DNA from: CBDDFQ01 sp965227035
GTDB taxonomy: Bacteria; Pseudomonadota; Gammaproteobacteria; Burkholderiales; Burkholderiaceae_C
DNA: 64,000 bases
Direction: 5' to 3'
NCBI GenBank assembly: GCA_965227035.1
Contig: OZ245724.1
Coordinates: forward strand, 3,596,001 to 3,660,000
Shown in pieces: positions 25,326 to 34,665 of this stretch. Made by a program: the position numbers and the translations under genes. The notes below the pieces were generated by a model. The model did no database searches. It was not told where the DNA came from and was given only the letters and a program-made list of their open reading frames with translations. Each line of letters opens with the position of its first letter. The stretch's first letter is position 1.

Positions 25326-25586
25326 TTAGCGAACGTAGGGAACGAGCGCGAATGCCTGGGCGGCGAGCTGGATGATTTCCGAGCCTATCCAGCCTCCGCA
25401 CAGCGCAAGCGTCGCGCCGACAGAAAAGAGTTTCACCACGAATGGCAAGGTCTGATCCTGAATCTGCAGAACCGTCTGGATGATCGACATGACGACGCCT
25501 GCTAGCAGCGCGACGAGCAAAGGTGGAATCGACAGATAAACCACCAGCATCAACGCAAGCTTGAAGATGGCGAGGGTCTCGGGCAT
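25326..25586 (-). CDS. sctS: type III secretion export apparatus protein SctS
   Basis: 86 aa with two hydrophobic helices and the FliQ/SctS pattern VMSIIQTVLQIQDQTLPFVVKL. It is part of the SctRST export gate in the inner membrane. Last gene of the 15-gene minus-strand operon; its start overlaps the sctW stop as ATGA. Confidence 0.9.
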   Translation of the reverse strand: MPETLAIFKLALMLVVYLSIPPLLVALLAGVVMSIIQTVLQIQDQTLPFVVKLFSVGATLALCGGWIGSEIIQLAAQAFALVPYVR

Positions 25587-26911
25587 CAGCCTTTCCCGCC
25601 GGCAAGATCATTACCTCCGGTAATTTCATTACCGCCAGCAAGATATCTCTTTGCCATGTCGGCGCCGTACAGCGCGTCGCGACGCTGCGCCTCGAAAGAT
25701 TGATCGAGGCGTTTGAGCATCTGCTTTTTTGCACCGTCGATCGCCTCGTCGCTCGCCCACACCTGGGGCGGCCAAGTCGCCATGTTCTTGTAGAGCCTAT
25801 GCAAGGCCGACGTCCTTGCAGGAGACTGCTTCTTGGCTCCGACTTTTTCCGTGATCCTGTCGATGACCGGGCCCGGAACCGACGCGTACCCCAAGGTGAA
25901 AAAGTCACGGCAGAGATCGACCATCTTTTGCGTTCCGACCGATGCGGTCTGGTCTAACCCCTTGGCAGGCATCACGAAGTCTCTTGCGTTGGCGAGCATG
26001 CTGCGCGCCACCTGCATGTTGTTGAACAGCGAAAGATAGCTGTACATGCGAGATAGCTGATCTCGCGGGACCGAGGTGCGCACGGCAAGCATGTCGTCAC
26101 GCAAAGCCTGACCCATTGTGGATGCGGTCAGATCGAGGTTCTCGATACCGCCCAATTCCAGCAAACCGTCGAAAAGATATCTTGGCGTGAGTTCCGCATC
26201 CAGCGTCTGCACGTAGAACTTCTGGAATTTCTCTCGCTCGTCGTGCGACTCGTACATCAACGCGGCAGATGCCGCCGTATTCGATGCGACTCGAATCTCC
26301 TCGCCGTGGTCGCGATAGACGTCTGCAATCGCGTCGTCGAGCTGACTTGCTTCCGCAGCGAAGCCCTGTTCCGCCAGACTCGCGCGGGCGAGCTGCATCA
26401 CGGCGAATCTTGCGGCAGGGCTGGCTGTCGCTTCGTTGAGTTGCGCGAGCGCATGAGAACCCCGATCGGGTGTCAGCCTCGCCATGAAATGCTGCGTTAG
26501 CTGCTGCGTTTGCAGGGCTAGCGTTTTGAGTTGACCGGGGGCTGCAACCGAATCTAGAACCGCCTGAGCCTGCGCGAGTTTCGCGACCGGCAAGGTTCGC
26601 GCCATATCCCGGCGATGATTTTCCCGACGACGAAGTTCGGCTTCGAGCTGGCGCACGAGCGCGCCCTGATTTCCGCTTCGCAAGGCGGAATCGGTGGCAT
26701 TGCGGCTTCCAAGTGTTTTCATGACGGCGCGCACCTCACCGACGCGGGCACGTTGGCGCCCGCGCGGTTCTTCGCGACGATAGATCGCTGGCTCCATCGT
26801 TTCCTCGGCACGTACTGCGGACGAGCCGTTGTCGTTCTCGATGGCCGCCTCGATGAAACTGGCGGCAGTGGAATTCAGGACGGATATGGGGGCGGTGAGG
26901 CGTTCTGGCAT
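25586..26911 (-). CDS. sctW: type III gatekeeper SctW (YopN/HrpJ family)
   Basis: 441 aa, soluble, mostly helical. The HrpJ/YopN-like core is seen around YESHDEREKFQKFYVQTLDAE and the C-terminal TyeA-like part around RMYSYLSLFNNMQVARSMLA. Family knowledge: it controls the switch from translocators to effectors. The junction with sctC is ATGA. The last 15 residues are a Gly/Asn-rich repeat (GGNEITGGNDLAGG). Confidence 0.8.
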   Translation of the reverse strand: MPERLTAPISVLNSTAASFIEAAIENDNGSSAVRAEETMEPAIYRREEPRGRQRARVGEVRAVMKTLGSRNATDSALRSGNQGALVRQLEAELRRRENHRRDMARTLPVAKLAQAQAVLDSVAAPGQLKTLALQTQQLTQHFMARLTPDRGSHALAQLNEATASPAARFAVMQLARASLAEQGFAAEASQLDDAIADVYRDHGEEIRVASNTAASAALMYESHDEREKFQKFYVQTLDAELTPRYLFDGLLELGGIENLDLTASTMGQALRDDMLAVRTSVPRDQLSRMYSYLSLFNNMQVARSMLANARDFVMPAKGLDQTASVGTQKMVDLCRDFFTLGYASVPGPVIDRITEKVGAKKQSPARTSALHRLYKNMATWPPQVWASDEAIDGAKKQMLKRLDQSFEAQRRDALYGADMAKRYLAGGNEITGGNDLAGGKG

Positions 26912-28692
26912 CAGCGTGGCTCCGTAGATTGCAGGTCGTTTGAAATGAGCGGTGGCATCGATGGCAACGCTTCGGGTGCCATCGAATTCGCGTCGGCCCC
27001 GTTCACTGCTCGCGCAGAAAGGACGTACAGGCGTTCGATGTCGTTTTGCTCTTGCATATTGCTCTGGAACAGCTTGCCGACCAGCGGGATGTCGCCGATC
27101 AAGGGCACGCCGCCTTTGTCGTTTCCGGTTCGACTGCGTCGATACCCGCCGATGATCAATACCTGGTTCTCGCGGATGACTGCCTGCGTGCTGATCGCTT
27201 TGCGGCTCACTAGCGGATTGCTGTTTCCTTCGCCACTGTTTTCGATTTCTCCATCTTCGACATCGACGTCCAGATGAATGGTGTTGTCGACGACCCGCGG
27301 AGTGACCTGAAACATGAGGCCGGCGGAAATCGAACGCGCGTCGACATTTCGCTCGCCGATCAGCTTGATGTAGCTGGTGTGACTCAGATCGAGAACCGCT
27401 TGCACGTTATCCATCGTGAGAACCGATGGACGCGATAGAACTCGAGCATGCTTTTTTGCTTCGAGCGCCCGCAGGTTCAACAGGAATCGATTCGTCGCAA
27501 GCAGTGCGATATTTCCGCCTAGCCCTGCGGCTGCAACTTGCGGCGTGAATGCGCCTGGCGAAGTTCCGGCGTTGAATCGTGTCGTACCCGCCCATCCCTG
27601 ATACGCCAACTCTGGCACCCATTCATTGAGCTCGTCTTTGGTGACATCGATGATGTAGGCAGTGATCTCTACGAGCGGCGAAGCGACATCGAGTTGGCTG
27701 ATCAAAGATTCGTAGAGTTCGCGTCGCTTCGGCAGGTCGCGAATGAGCACCGCGTTCAAGCGCGCATCGACACCGATGGTCGCTTGCGTCGGTCGTGCGC
27801 CGCGAGCGGCCGAATCGGATCTGGACGGCGGGCCGAGAGGTCCCGAACCGGTCGTGGGCGGAAGCATCGGCAGCGAAGATCCGCCCCCGCCTGACGACAG
27901 CCCGCCGGTCGCCCCCGCGATAGAAATTCCTGCAGCGCCGCGACTTCCCGCGCCTGCCATGAGCTGCTGCGTTTCACGCCTCAGATCGCTGTTGAGAGAT
28001 GACGTGTCGCCATTCAAAACCGTCCGGAGCACCGAAGCCACACCCGGCACCACTCGCGCCGTATCGCGGATCGTGAAACTCCTGTCCATGGCAGACGCAT
28101 TCTTGAGGCGAAACACCATGATCTGGGTCTCTTTCTCATCGAGCCCTTTGTCGTCCGCCTTGAGCAGTTGGCGCACCAGATCGACATAGCTCGTCGGGCC
28201 GGACACCAGCACCACGCCCTGGTCGGGCAACTCGCCCCATCCGAATCGCGGATCCAGAAGACCGATGCTTTGCAACGCGCGCTGCGCATCGGGCATGGTT
28301 TCGGACGGCATTTCTATGCGTGCCGTCACGTAGTCGGAGATCGGATTGATGAACAGCGCGTTGTTGTAGAAGTACCAGCTGAATCCGTTGTCGATGGCCA
28401 GGCGATCGAGATAGTCGATGGCCGAGGGCGCGGCGATGCGGCCTCCTGGCATCGATGCACCCAGAGGCGATTGAATGACGACTCGTGCGCCCATCGCACC
28501 ACCGAAATCGTTGAGCACCCTGATCAGCGGTTTTCCCTTGGCGTCATAGGTGTAGGCGGTTTCTTTCCAGGCGGCCGGCGCCACAGCGATCGCGCTGGGC
28601 GCAAAAATCATCAGACAGCATGCAAACGAAATGGATGCGGAATGTCGAATGGATCGAAACGGAAAACGCGGCCTGGAACCCATCGAGATCAC
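26911..28692 (-). CDS. sctC: type III outer membrane secretin SctC
   Basis: 593 aa, start GTG 28692 (GTGA overlap with the preceding gene) or ATG 28683. Signal peptide (SFACCLMIFAPSAIAVAPAA). N-domains follow; a Ser/Gly-rich insert lies near residue 260; the secretin domain carries RVLSRPSVLTMDNVQAVLDL and the C-terminal VPLIGDIPLVGKLFQ. Forms the outer-membrane ring of the injectisome. Confidence 0.94.
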   Translation of the reverse strand: MISMGSRPRFPFRSIRHSASISFACCLMIFAPSAIAVAPAAWKETAYTYDAKGKPLIRVLNDFGGAMGARVVIQSPLGASMPGGRIAAPSAIDYLDRLAIDNGFSWYFYNNALFINPISDYVTARIEMPSETMPDAQRALQSIGLLDPRFGWGELPDQGVVLVSGPTSYVDLVRQLLKADDKGLDEKETQIMVFRLKNASAMDRSFTIRDTARVVPGVASVLRTVLNGDTSSLNSDLRRETQQLMAGAGSRGAAGISIAGATGGLSSGGGGSSLPMLPPTTGSGPLGPPSRSDSAARGARPTQATIGVDARLNAVLIRDLPKRRELYESLISQLDVASPLVEITAYIIDVTKDELNEWVPELAYQGWAGTTRFNAGTSPGAFTPQVAAAGLGGNIALLATNRFLLNLRALEAKKHARVLSRPSVLTMDNVQAVLDLSHTSYIKLIGERNVDARSISAGLMFQVTPRVVDNTIHLDVDVEDGEIENSGEGNSNPLVSRKAISTQAVIRENQVLIIGGYRRSRTGNDKGGVPLIGDIPLVGKLFQSNMQEQNDIERLYVLSARAVNGADANSMAPEALPSMPPLISNDLQSTEPR

Positions 28693-28904
28693 ATCTTGTT
28701 GAGGATGTCTTCGGCGGTCTTGAATCGACGGTCGATTTCCATCTTGGTCGTGAACTTCACCGCATTGAGTTCCTGCATCGCGTAGAAAAACTCGTCCTGC
28801 GTTTCCAGGCTGGTTCCGTCCATCTGGGCTGCCTTATCGAAGCGCTCTTCGTTCTTGGCGAATGCGTCGAGCGCTCTGGTCAATGACTTGGTCGTTTGGA
28901 TCAT
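28689..28904 (-). CDS. small helical type III protein, probable needle subunit SctF
   Basis: 71 aa, predicted two helices around a turn near residues 28-33 (MDGTSLETQ) with no signal peptide. Size and position (between sctL and sctC) suit a needle subunit, and the ALDAFAKN...-type N-terminal helix recalls MxiH-like needles. Sequence similarity is weak by eye. Could instead be another small exported component. An inner-rod candidate exists separately at 34276. Confidence 0.5.
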   Translation of the reverse strand: MIQTTKSLTRALDAFAKNEERFDKAAQMDGTSLETQDEFFYAMQELNAVKFTTKMEIDRRFKTAEDILNKM

Positions 28905-28915
28905 TTGGATCTCCT

Positions 28916-29524
28916 TCAGTTACTAGAGAACGGTTCGCGCAACGCGTTGACCGCATGGAACAAAGATGTCTTCCATTCAAGCGTTCCGGCGCGAAGGCGA
29001 CATTCGCCCGCGTGAATCAGATCGCTGAATTCGACTTTCCACTCTTTGTTGTCGAGAATTCCTTCCGGAATGCAATCGCGATCGCTCATGGACAAACTCA
29101 TGACGGCGACCTGCACGTCCATGCATTCCTGCAAGGTCATGCGTATCGCACTCGCGATCTTTTCGCGCGGCTCGAGCTGTATGCACAGTCGATCGAGCAA
29201 CTTGTCGACAACCCTTTTCAGGCTCGCCTCTGCCTCGCTCAGGAAGGTCGCTTGAACCTCGTCGAAACCCGCCTTGAAGCGAGCGACGCTATTCCAGACT
29301 TCTTCGTGCGCCGCATGTGTGTCGCGCGCTATCTGTTCCTCGCATCGAACTCGCGCCTCTTCCTCAATACCGTGCGCCGCTTTTTGCGCGGAGTCGATCA
29401 ACGACGCCGCATCCCTGATCGAGTCGAGCGATTCGCGCGCGTAGATGTGTCCGCGCCTGAGAGACAAGGTGCTCGATACCGACAGTTCGCCCACCGTGTA
29501 TCGCCGTTTGATCAGCGCATTCAT
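28916..29524 (-). CDS. sctL: type III stator protein SctL (HrpE/YscL/FliH family)
   Basis: 202 aa. N-terminal part charged and helical (AHGIEEEARVRCEEQIARDTHAA), C-terminal alpha/beta part (RVVDKLLDRLCIQLEPREKI, SDRDCIPEG). It links the SctN ATPase to the sorting platform. Overlaps sctO by four bases. Confidence 0.85.
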   Translation of the reverse strand: MNALIKRRYTVGELSVSSTLSLRRGHIYARESLDSIRDAASLIDSAQKAAHGIEEEARVRCEEQIARDTHAAHEEVWNSVARFKAGFDEVQATFLSEAEASLKRVVDKLLDRLCIQLEPREKIASAIRMTLQECMDVQVAVMSLSMSDRDCIPEGILDNKEWKVEFSDLIHAGECRLRAGTLEWKTSLFHAVNALREPFSSN

Positions 29525-30012
29525 AAGTCTTCTGACTGCGTACCGCTGAAGATCTCGACGGCGACGCGATATTTTTCGAGCTTGACGATCGCGGTGCGCA
29601 ACGCGCCGGTACGTCTTTCCAGCTCCATCTGCTCCGCACCGAGGCTCCGTTTTGCAATGCCGATCTTTTCTCTGGCATCCGTCATACGGTTACCCACGCG
29701 GGTCACGTCACCCTCCCATTTGCGAATGTCGTTCACGCTGACCGCGCGATTGAGCACCTTCTCGCGAAGGAAATTCGCACATCTTTCCTTGTCTTCAAGG
29801 GTTTGCGCGAGCGTGTTCTCATGCAGTTCGACTTCGAGCTCTGCGCGGGAAACCACCGTGCCCTGAATTGCCAGCCGATTGCGCGCTTCCGCTTCGCGAT
29901 GCGTCTGGAACGACACCATGGCCTCCATCTGGGCGACCTCTTTCGGCAACGCCGGCGGCTCGACGTAGTCGAAAAATGCCTTTCGCTGCGGATGGGTGAC
30001 TCGGGTAGACAT
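29521..30012 (-). CDS. sctO: type III stalk protein SctO (YscO/FliJ family)
   Basis: 163 aa, almost entirely an Arg/Glu-rich coiled coil (HREAEARNRLAIQGTVVSRA, REKIGIAKRSLGAEQMELER). This size and position between sctL and sctU are typical of the ATPase stalk. No SctP-like ruler gene is found beside it. Confidence 0.78.
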   Translation of the reverse strand: MSTRVTHPQRKAFFDYVEPPALPKEVAQMEAMVSFQTHREAEARNRLAIQGTVVSRAELEVELHENTLAQTLEDKERCANFLREKVLNRAVSVNDIRKWEGDVTRVGNRMTDAREKIGIAKRSLGAEQMELERRTGALRTAIVKLEKYRVAVEIFSGTQSEDL

Positions 30013-30086
30013 GACTGACTATTCGTTACCGGTTAAGTGATCGCACTGGGCAAAGAGTTCGCGACATCTCATGCAGTTGGAACGGC

Positions 30087-31220
30087 CTACGCCGAACCCA
30101 CCGGCCCCACCTGTCCGACGCCCATCATCTGGTCACCCAGAACCGGATCGACTTCGGCCAGGTGCAATCGATCGTCGAGCGGGATTCGGGTGCTGGACGT
30201 GACTTCAGCCACCGCTGTGTAGAGCAACGCAGTCGCGCGTCCGGTACCCGCAGGAATGGGCGATCCGACCTTCCCGAGCGCATAGAGACGTCGCGCAAGG
30301 CCCACGTACTTCACGATAGGCACGCGGTTGTCGCGTGCATTCCTTCGTATCTTTTCAGCCTCCTCACCCGATCCTTTCGCCACGATGACCGGCATGGCCT
30401 CACCGGCTGCGTCGTACCAGAGGGCAATGGCGATGTGGGTCGGATTGACGACCACCGCGTTGGCCTGACCGACACGCATCGGCTCCTCGACGATTTCGCG
30501 TCTTCGCTCCTTGTGTTCCGCTCTCATGTGGGGATCGCCACTGGACTGTTTGTGCTCGTCCTTCATGTCCTTCAAGTCCATTCGCTGCCTACGAAGGAAC
30601 ATCTTCTTTTTGACGACGATATCGAGCATCGCAAGCAGCAGGAACACCAGCAGCAGCCGCAGCTCCAGTGAGCGCAACGCGGCTGCCGCCATTTCGCCGA
30701 ACTGCGCCGAAGAGATTTCGAACGCGCGCATCAAATCAGGCATTTGCGATCGGATCGTGTCGATGGCCACCCAGGCGATGGCACCGATTTTCAAAGGGCC
30801 GAGCACCAGCATCAGCGCCTTGTCGGCGGACAGGTAGTTTTTGAGATTGGCCCCGGGATTGAGTTTGTCGAAGCCCTTGGTCAATGCCTTCGGTGCAATC
30901 ACGAATCGCGATTGCGGCCAGATTGCAAACACGACGAGCACCAACGCCATCAGCGAGAGCGACGCCGAGAGAACGGCACCGGACTTGACCGATTCGATCA
31001 CCAGACGCATACGGACATGAGAGGGCTGGGACACCCCCTCGATTGCATGCGACACCAGGCCGTGAAGCTGTTCCGCAAGGTACGGGAGCGCGAAATGAAT
31101 CACCTCGAAGATCGCCGCGTAAACAGCCAGCTTCGCCGCCTCCTGACTGATCGATACCTGCCCGTCCTTTCGGGCTTTCTCGAGTTTCTGCTGGCTTGCG
31201 GGTAGATTCTTTTCGGACAT
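30087..31220 (-). CDS. sctU: type III autoprotease/switch protein SctU
   Basis: 377 aa. Four transmembrane helices in the first ~205 residues, then the cytoplasmic domain with the self-cleavage motif NPTH (about 259-262) in AVVVNPTHIAIALWYD. Family knowledge: cleavage after Asn switches substrate class. Lies 6 bp after sctT. Confidence 0.96.
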   Translation of the reverse strand: MSEKNLPASQQKLEKARKDGQVSISQEAAKLAVYAAIFEVIHFALPYLAEQLHGLVSHAIEGVSQPSHVRMRLVIESVKSGAVLSASLSLMALVLVVFAIWPQSRFVIAPKALTKGFDKLNPGANLKNYLSADKALMLVLGPLKIGAIAWVAIDTIRSQMPDLMRAFEISSAQFGEMAAAALRSLELRLLLVFLLLAMLDIVVKKKMFLRRQRMDLKDMKDEHKQSSGDPHMRAEHKERRREIVEEPMRVGQANAVVVNPTHIAIALWYDAAGEAMPVIVAKGSGEEAEKIRRNARDNRVPIVKYVGLARRLYALGKVGSPIPAGTGRATALLYTAVAEVTSSTRIPLDDRLHLAEVDPVLGDQMMGVGQVGPVGSA

Positions 31221-31225
31221 GAGAA

Positions 31226-32005
31226 TCAGGTCCCCAGAAAACGCTTGCCCAGCCCGATGAACGACTTCGCAACGTCACCGCCGGCCTTGTCCAGAAGATT
31301 CGCGCTGTAGATGGCCAGCACGAACAGGGCGAGCAGACTCTTGATGGGCATCGCCATTTCGTGAACCGGCATGCCTTGCACCGCGACGCTGGCTGTCGCA
31401 AACGACAGCTCGACAAGCATCAGGACGATCAGTGCGGGAGCCGCATAAACGATGGCATTTCCGAGCATGTCGCGAAACCCGTCCAGCACCATCGCAAGTT
31501 TCAATTCACCGACCGGAGGCAGCAGCGATGTTGCCGGCCAGAGCAGAAGGCTGTCGCTCACCACATTGAAAAGAAGATGAAACGTGCCGGCCTGGATCAG
31601 GACGATCACTAGTGCCCGACTCAAGATTTCGCCGAGCACAGATGCATCGGCTTGCAAGGACGGATTGGTCTGCTGGGCAGCGTTGGCGCCACGCTGGTTG
31701 TCGATCAATACGCCGGCTCCTGTGATCGCCCAGAAAGGCATCGCCATGAGTACGCCGAGCATTGCACCTATCAATGCCTCTTTCACCATCAGAACGAACA
31801 CTGGCACGATCACCGTGCCTGCGCGCAGTTCCGGATAAATGGCCACGGCAAACAGGCATCCGATGCTCATTGCGACTGCGTTGCGGGCCAGCCTCGGCAC
31901 GTGCTTGGGCGTGAACACCGGAATGAGCGCGAGACATGCAGCGAGCCTTGCCATGCCCAGCGCTAGCGCAAGCACCATGTTCAGCGGATCGATGGCCAGG
32001 TCCAT
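31226..32005 (-). CDS. sctT: type III export apparatus protein SctT
   Basis: 259 aa, about six hydrophobic helices, FliR/SctT pattern visible in FWAITGAGVLIDNQRGANAAQ and the C-terminal GKRFLGT. Part of the export gate. Lies 6 bp after the GNAT gene. Confidence 0.93.
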   Translation of the reverse strand: MDLAIDPLNMVLALALGMARLAACLALIPVFTPKHVPRLARNAVAMSIGCLFAVAIYPELRAGTVIVPVFVLMVKEALIGAMLGVLMAMPFWAITGAGVLIDNQRGANAAQQTNPSLQADASVLGEILSRALVIVLIQAGTFHLLFNVVSDSLLLWPATSLLPPVGELKLAMVLDGFRDMLGNAIVYAAPALIVLMLVELSFATASVAVQGMPVHEMAMPIKSLLALFVLAIYSANLLDKAGGDVAKSFIGLGKRFLGT

Positions 32006-32011
32006 GGTCGC

Positions 32012-32701
32012 TCAGCTGGCCTCGATGCCGATCGGCTCGGCGTGCCGCGACTGCGGCATGCGCGACAGGCGCTTGACTGCGGTAGCGATCGACTTGCCCG
32101 CCCGCTCTCGCATCGCAGCCATCTGCGTGATGAATTCCATGTCGTGAACACTCACGCCGTACACCCGCAGGTCGCTAGTTTTGCCATGAGTCCTGACGAC
32201 TCCCTTCAGATCCGCCCACGGCGCCAGACCGAAGGCTTTGGCAAGCGCGAGACTTTGAACGTTGTCGCCCAGAATCCAGCAAGTGATGTTCTCGAATCCC
32301 CGCTTGCGAACTGCGTCGTAAAGACGAGTCATGGCGAGAAGCGCCACAGCGGAGCCCCACCAGCTCGACTTCACATACAAGGACACATCCGCCGTGTGAT
32401 AGCAGGCTTGTGGAGACCAGGTCATCGGCCGTGCGACGAAGTACGCCACGATTTCCTCGTCGACCAGCATGACGAGGAACGGATGCTTGTTCGATATATA
32501 GGTTTCTATGTCCTGCGCAATAACAGCGCCCGCGAGTGGCTGCACGCACGGCGAATTCGAGCCACCGGCTACGGTTTCGTTGTAGATGACCGCGAGCGCA
32601 TCGCCATCGGAAGGCAGCGCCGCACGAACGGTATGGCCCGCGAGACGCGCGTTTCGATGCAACGTTCTTCCATAACCCAGGCCGGATTGCCGAATGCTCA
32701 T
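32012..32701 (-). CDS. GNAT-family acetyltransferase inside the sct operon
   Basis: 229 aa from ATG 32701, which overlaps the sctK stop (ATGA). The fold matches the phosphinothricin-acetyltransferase branch of GNAT: an N-terminal RAALPSDGDALAVIYNETVA strand-helix, ADVSLYVKSSWWGSAVALLA at the acetyl-CoA site and ITCWILGDNVQSLALAKAFG with the Asn-X2-Ser helix. The last ~45 residues are basic. It is not a structural T3SS part; it may modify a secreted protein, a host target or a small molecule. Known only as an inference from position. Confidence 0.75.
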   Translation of the reverse strand: MSIRQSGLGYGRTLHRNARLAGHTVRAALPSDGDALAVIYNETVAGGSNSPCVQPLAGAVIAQDIETYISNKHPFLVMLVDEEIVAYFVARPMTWSPQACYHTADVSLYVKSSWWGSAVALLAMTRLYDAVRKRGFENITCWILGDNVQSLALAKAFGLAPWADLKGVVRTHGKTSDLRVYGVSVHDMEFITQMAAMRERAGKSIATAVKRLSRMPQSRHAEPIGIEAS

Positions 32702-33375
32702 GCGTCTCTCCAAAGTCGAAGGACGCGCCTGATGTCCGCTGCATCCATCTGTGGCGCATACGACTCCACGGAAATTGAGCGGGCGAGTTCATATGGAAAT
32801 CGGGTGCGAAGTCGCGACCACAATTGCGGCCATCTGGAGTGGCAGACTTTTGCGATCCAAAGCAAGCCTGATGACCGGATCGAATCGTGAAGATCGCCAC
32901 TGCTGGACGCAGTACTTTCTTGCGCCGGAAGCGGGGGGCGCGCACGCGCCTCCGCAATTGCACGCTTCCACGCCTGGGGCGACGCGAAGGTCATCAATTC
33001 GCGACTTTGTCGTCCCCATGATGACGCGAAATCCGTCCGTCCCACGGTGACCGCCATCCCGATTCGATCGAGTGCCTGAAGCTGATGAGGCGAACTCATC
33101 GACGCGACTTCACAGAAGGTGTCGAACGGTCTGGTGGAACTCAGCAAAACGGAAGTTGGCGTTACACCGAAGTGTCGCAACCAGACTTGAGATGCGATTC
33201 GTTGGGCGAGTGGGCCGCGCCCGCGAACCTCGTTCCACCCAGGAGGAGAGACGGACGCTGTGCACCAGGATTCGTGTGCGCCCAGCCACGGTTCAAAACA
33301 GAAAGTCCGCCACGATGGGTGGTGCTCCATGGAGCCGACCACATCTGCAGACGTCGGTTCTTGCCGTGCGGGCAT
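32698..33375 (-). CDS. sctK: SctK-like type III sorting-platform protein
   Basis: 225 aa from ATG 33375 (ATGA overlap with the end of sctJ); the longer frame upstream is not needed. Weakly conserved family; position between sctJ and downstream components, the size, and the pattern GPLAQRIASQVWLRHFGV support SctK/HrpB4. Shown mainly by gene order. Confidence 0.6.
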   Translation of the reverse strand: MPARQEPTSADVVGSMEHHPSWRTFCFEPWLGAHESWCTASVSPPGWNEVRGRGPLAQRIASQVWLRHFGVTPTSVLLSSTRPFDTFCEVASMSSPHQLQALDRIGMAVTVGRTDFASSWGRQSRELMTFASPQAWKRAIAEARARPPLPAQESTASSSGDLHDSIRSSGLLWIAKVCHSRWPQLWSRLRTRFPYELARSISVESYAPQMDAADIRRVLRLWRDA

Positions 33376-34262
33376 CAGACGCCTTGCGCAGTTGCGGCCG
33401 CTTTCGACTTGAAGTGCATCGCGGCAATTCCGACTCCGGTAGAGGCGAGCAAGGCAACGACTGCAATCCACCAGCTAGCGGAGGTCTTCTCGCCCTCGAT
33501 CGTTTGAGCAGCAGCCTCGTTCGTTTTTTCCGTCGAGGATGCTTCGGTCGCCGTTGCAGTTGCAGGTGTCGGTGAAAGCGAGGGCGCGGGCATGAAGTCC
33601 TTCGCCGCGCTTATGGTGCCGCGCACGCCGGTCGAGGTCTGCTCCATGGCAGGAACGAAAACTACCGCGATGCTTTCGGGGCCGAGTGCTGCGAGTCCGG
33701 GAATGCTCGCCGCGACCATGCGCCGGATTCGCGACTCCTGAAGCTCCATTTCCACGCCCGGTCGATACTTGATAAAGACTGCGGCGGAAGAAGGCGACAC
33801 CGGCTCGCCCGGGGCCACTCTTTCAGGAAGAACGATATGAACCCGCGCCGTCAGCACGCCGTCGATCTCGGAGAGCGTGTGCTCGAGTTCCTGCGACAGA
33901 GCAAAGAGGTAACGCCCGCGCTCTTCCAGCGGCGACGAAATCATTCCGTCCTTCTTGAAGACTTCACCCATGCGCGATTGCTTGTTCCTGGGAAGCCCCG
34001 CAGCGCGAATCACGTTGACGGCGTGAGCCAGTTGAGAGTCGTCCTCGAGGACAACCGAGTAATTGTCTTTGACCGACTTCTTCTGACCGCTCACGCCGGC
34101 ATCCAGAAGCGCAGCAACAATGTCGTTGGCGTCGCTCTCGGTCAAACCCGAGCGCAACTCGACGCTGCGTGTGCAACCGCCGAGCGCAAGACAAGCCAAC
34201 GCAATGAGCAGATAGGCGCTCATGCGTCGTTTAACGCAACTGGAAAAGGTAGCGATGAACAT
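33375..34262 (-). CDS. sctJ: type III inner-ring lipoprotein SctJ
   Basis: 295 aa. Lipobox LALGGC near residues 26-31 (start may be the second Met at 34223), then the YscJ/FliF ring-building motifs (ELRSGLTESDANDIVAALLD, ARVHIVLPERVAPGEP), an Ala/Thr-rich linker and a C-terminal transmembrane helix (WWIAVVALLASTGVGIAAM). Forms the inner membrane ring with SctD. Confidence 0.95.
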   Translation of the reverse strand: MFIATFSSCVKRRMSAYLLIALACLALGGCTRSVELRSGLTESDANDIVAALLDAGVSGQKKSVKDNYSVVLEDDSQLAHAVNVIRAAGLPRNKQSRMGEVFKKDGMISSPLEERGRYLFALSQELEHTLSEIDGVLTARVHIVLPERVAPGEPVSPSSAAVFIKYRPGVEMELQESRIRRMVAASIPGLAALGPESIAVVFVPAMEQTSTGVRGTISAAKDFMPAPSLSPTPATATATEASSTEKTNEAAAQTIEGEKTSASWWIAVVALLASTGVGIAAMHFKSKAAATAQGV

Positions 34263-34275
34263 TTTCGGCTCCCGG

Positions 34276-34665
34276 TCAACTCAGCTGCGTGAGCTGATTG
34301 ATCGCCTTGACCGTCTTGTCCAGTGTCGATACCGCGAGCTTGTTTTGAAGACTCGCTTCTTCCTTCAGCACCACGGCATTCAGGATCGATTTGTTGTCCT
34401 GGGTCCGCTCGACCGCCGAGAGGTTGTCGGTCAGCATTTTGTTTCGCGCATCGGCTTGAGCCACGAACTGCATGAAGGGATTGCTCGTCGTTTGCACGCC
34501 CGACATACGCGGCGCATCGACCAGCACCGATCGCTGCGTCTTGAATTCGTCCATGTAAGACGACATATCTGCGGAAGACGGACGGCTCACCGATTGCATG
34601 GTGTCTTGACCTGCAACCGGAGACAGCGTGGATCCCACAGACGAAATAGATTTGATTGCACTCAT
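34276..34665 (-). CDS. sctI: type III inner rod protein SctI
   Basis: 129 aa, no signal peptide, disordered Ser-rich N-terminus and a C-terminal amphipathic helix (LQNKLAVSTLDKTVKAINQL) of the kind seen in inner rods. It sits immediately before sctJ as in most T3SS. It overlaps the preceding gene by four bases. Confidence 0.78.
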   Translation of the reverse strand: MSAIKSISSVGSTLSPVAGQDTMQSVSRPSSADMSSYMDEFKTQRSVLVDAPRMSGVQTTSNPFMQFVAQADARNKMLTDNLSAVERTQDNKSILNAVVLKEEASLQNKLAVSTLDKTVKAINQLTQLS

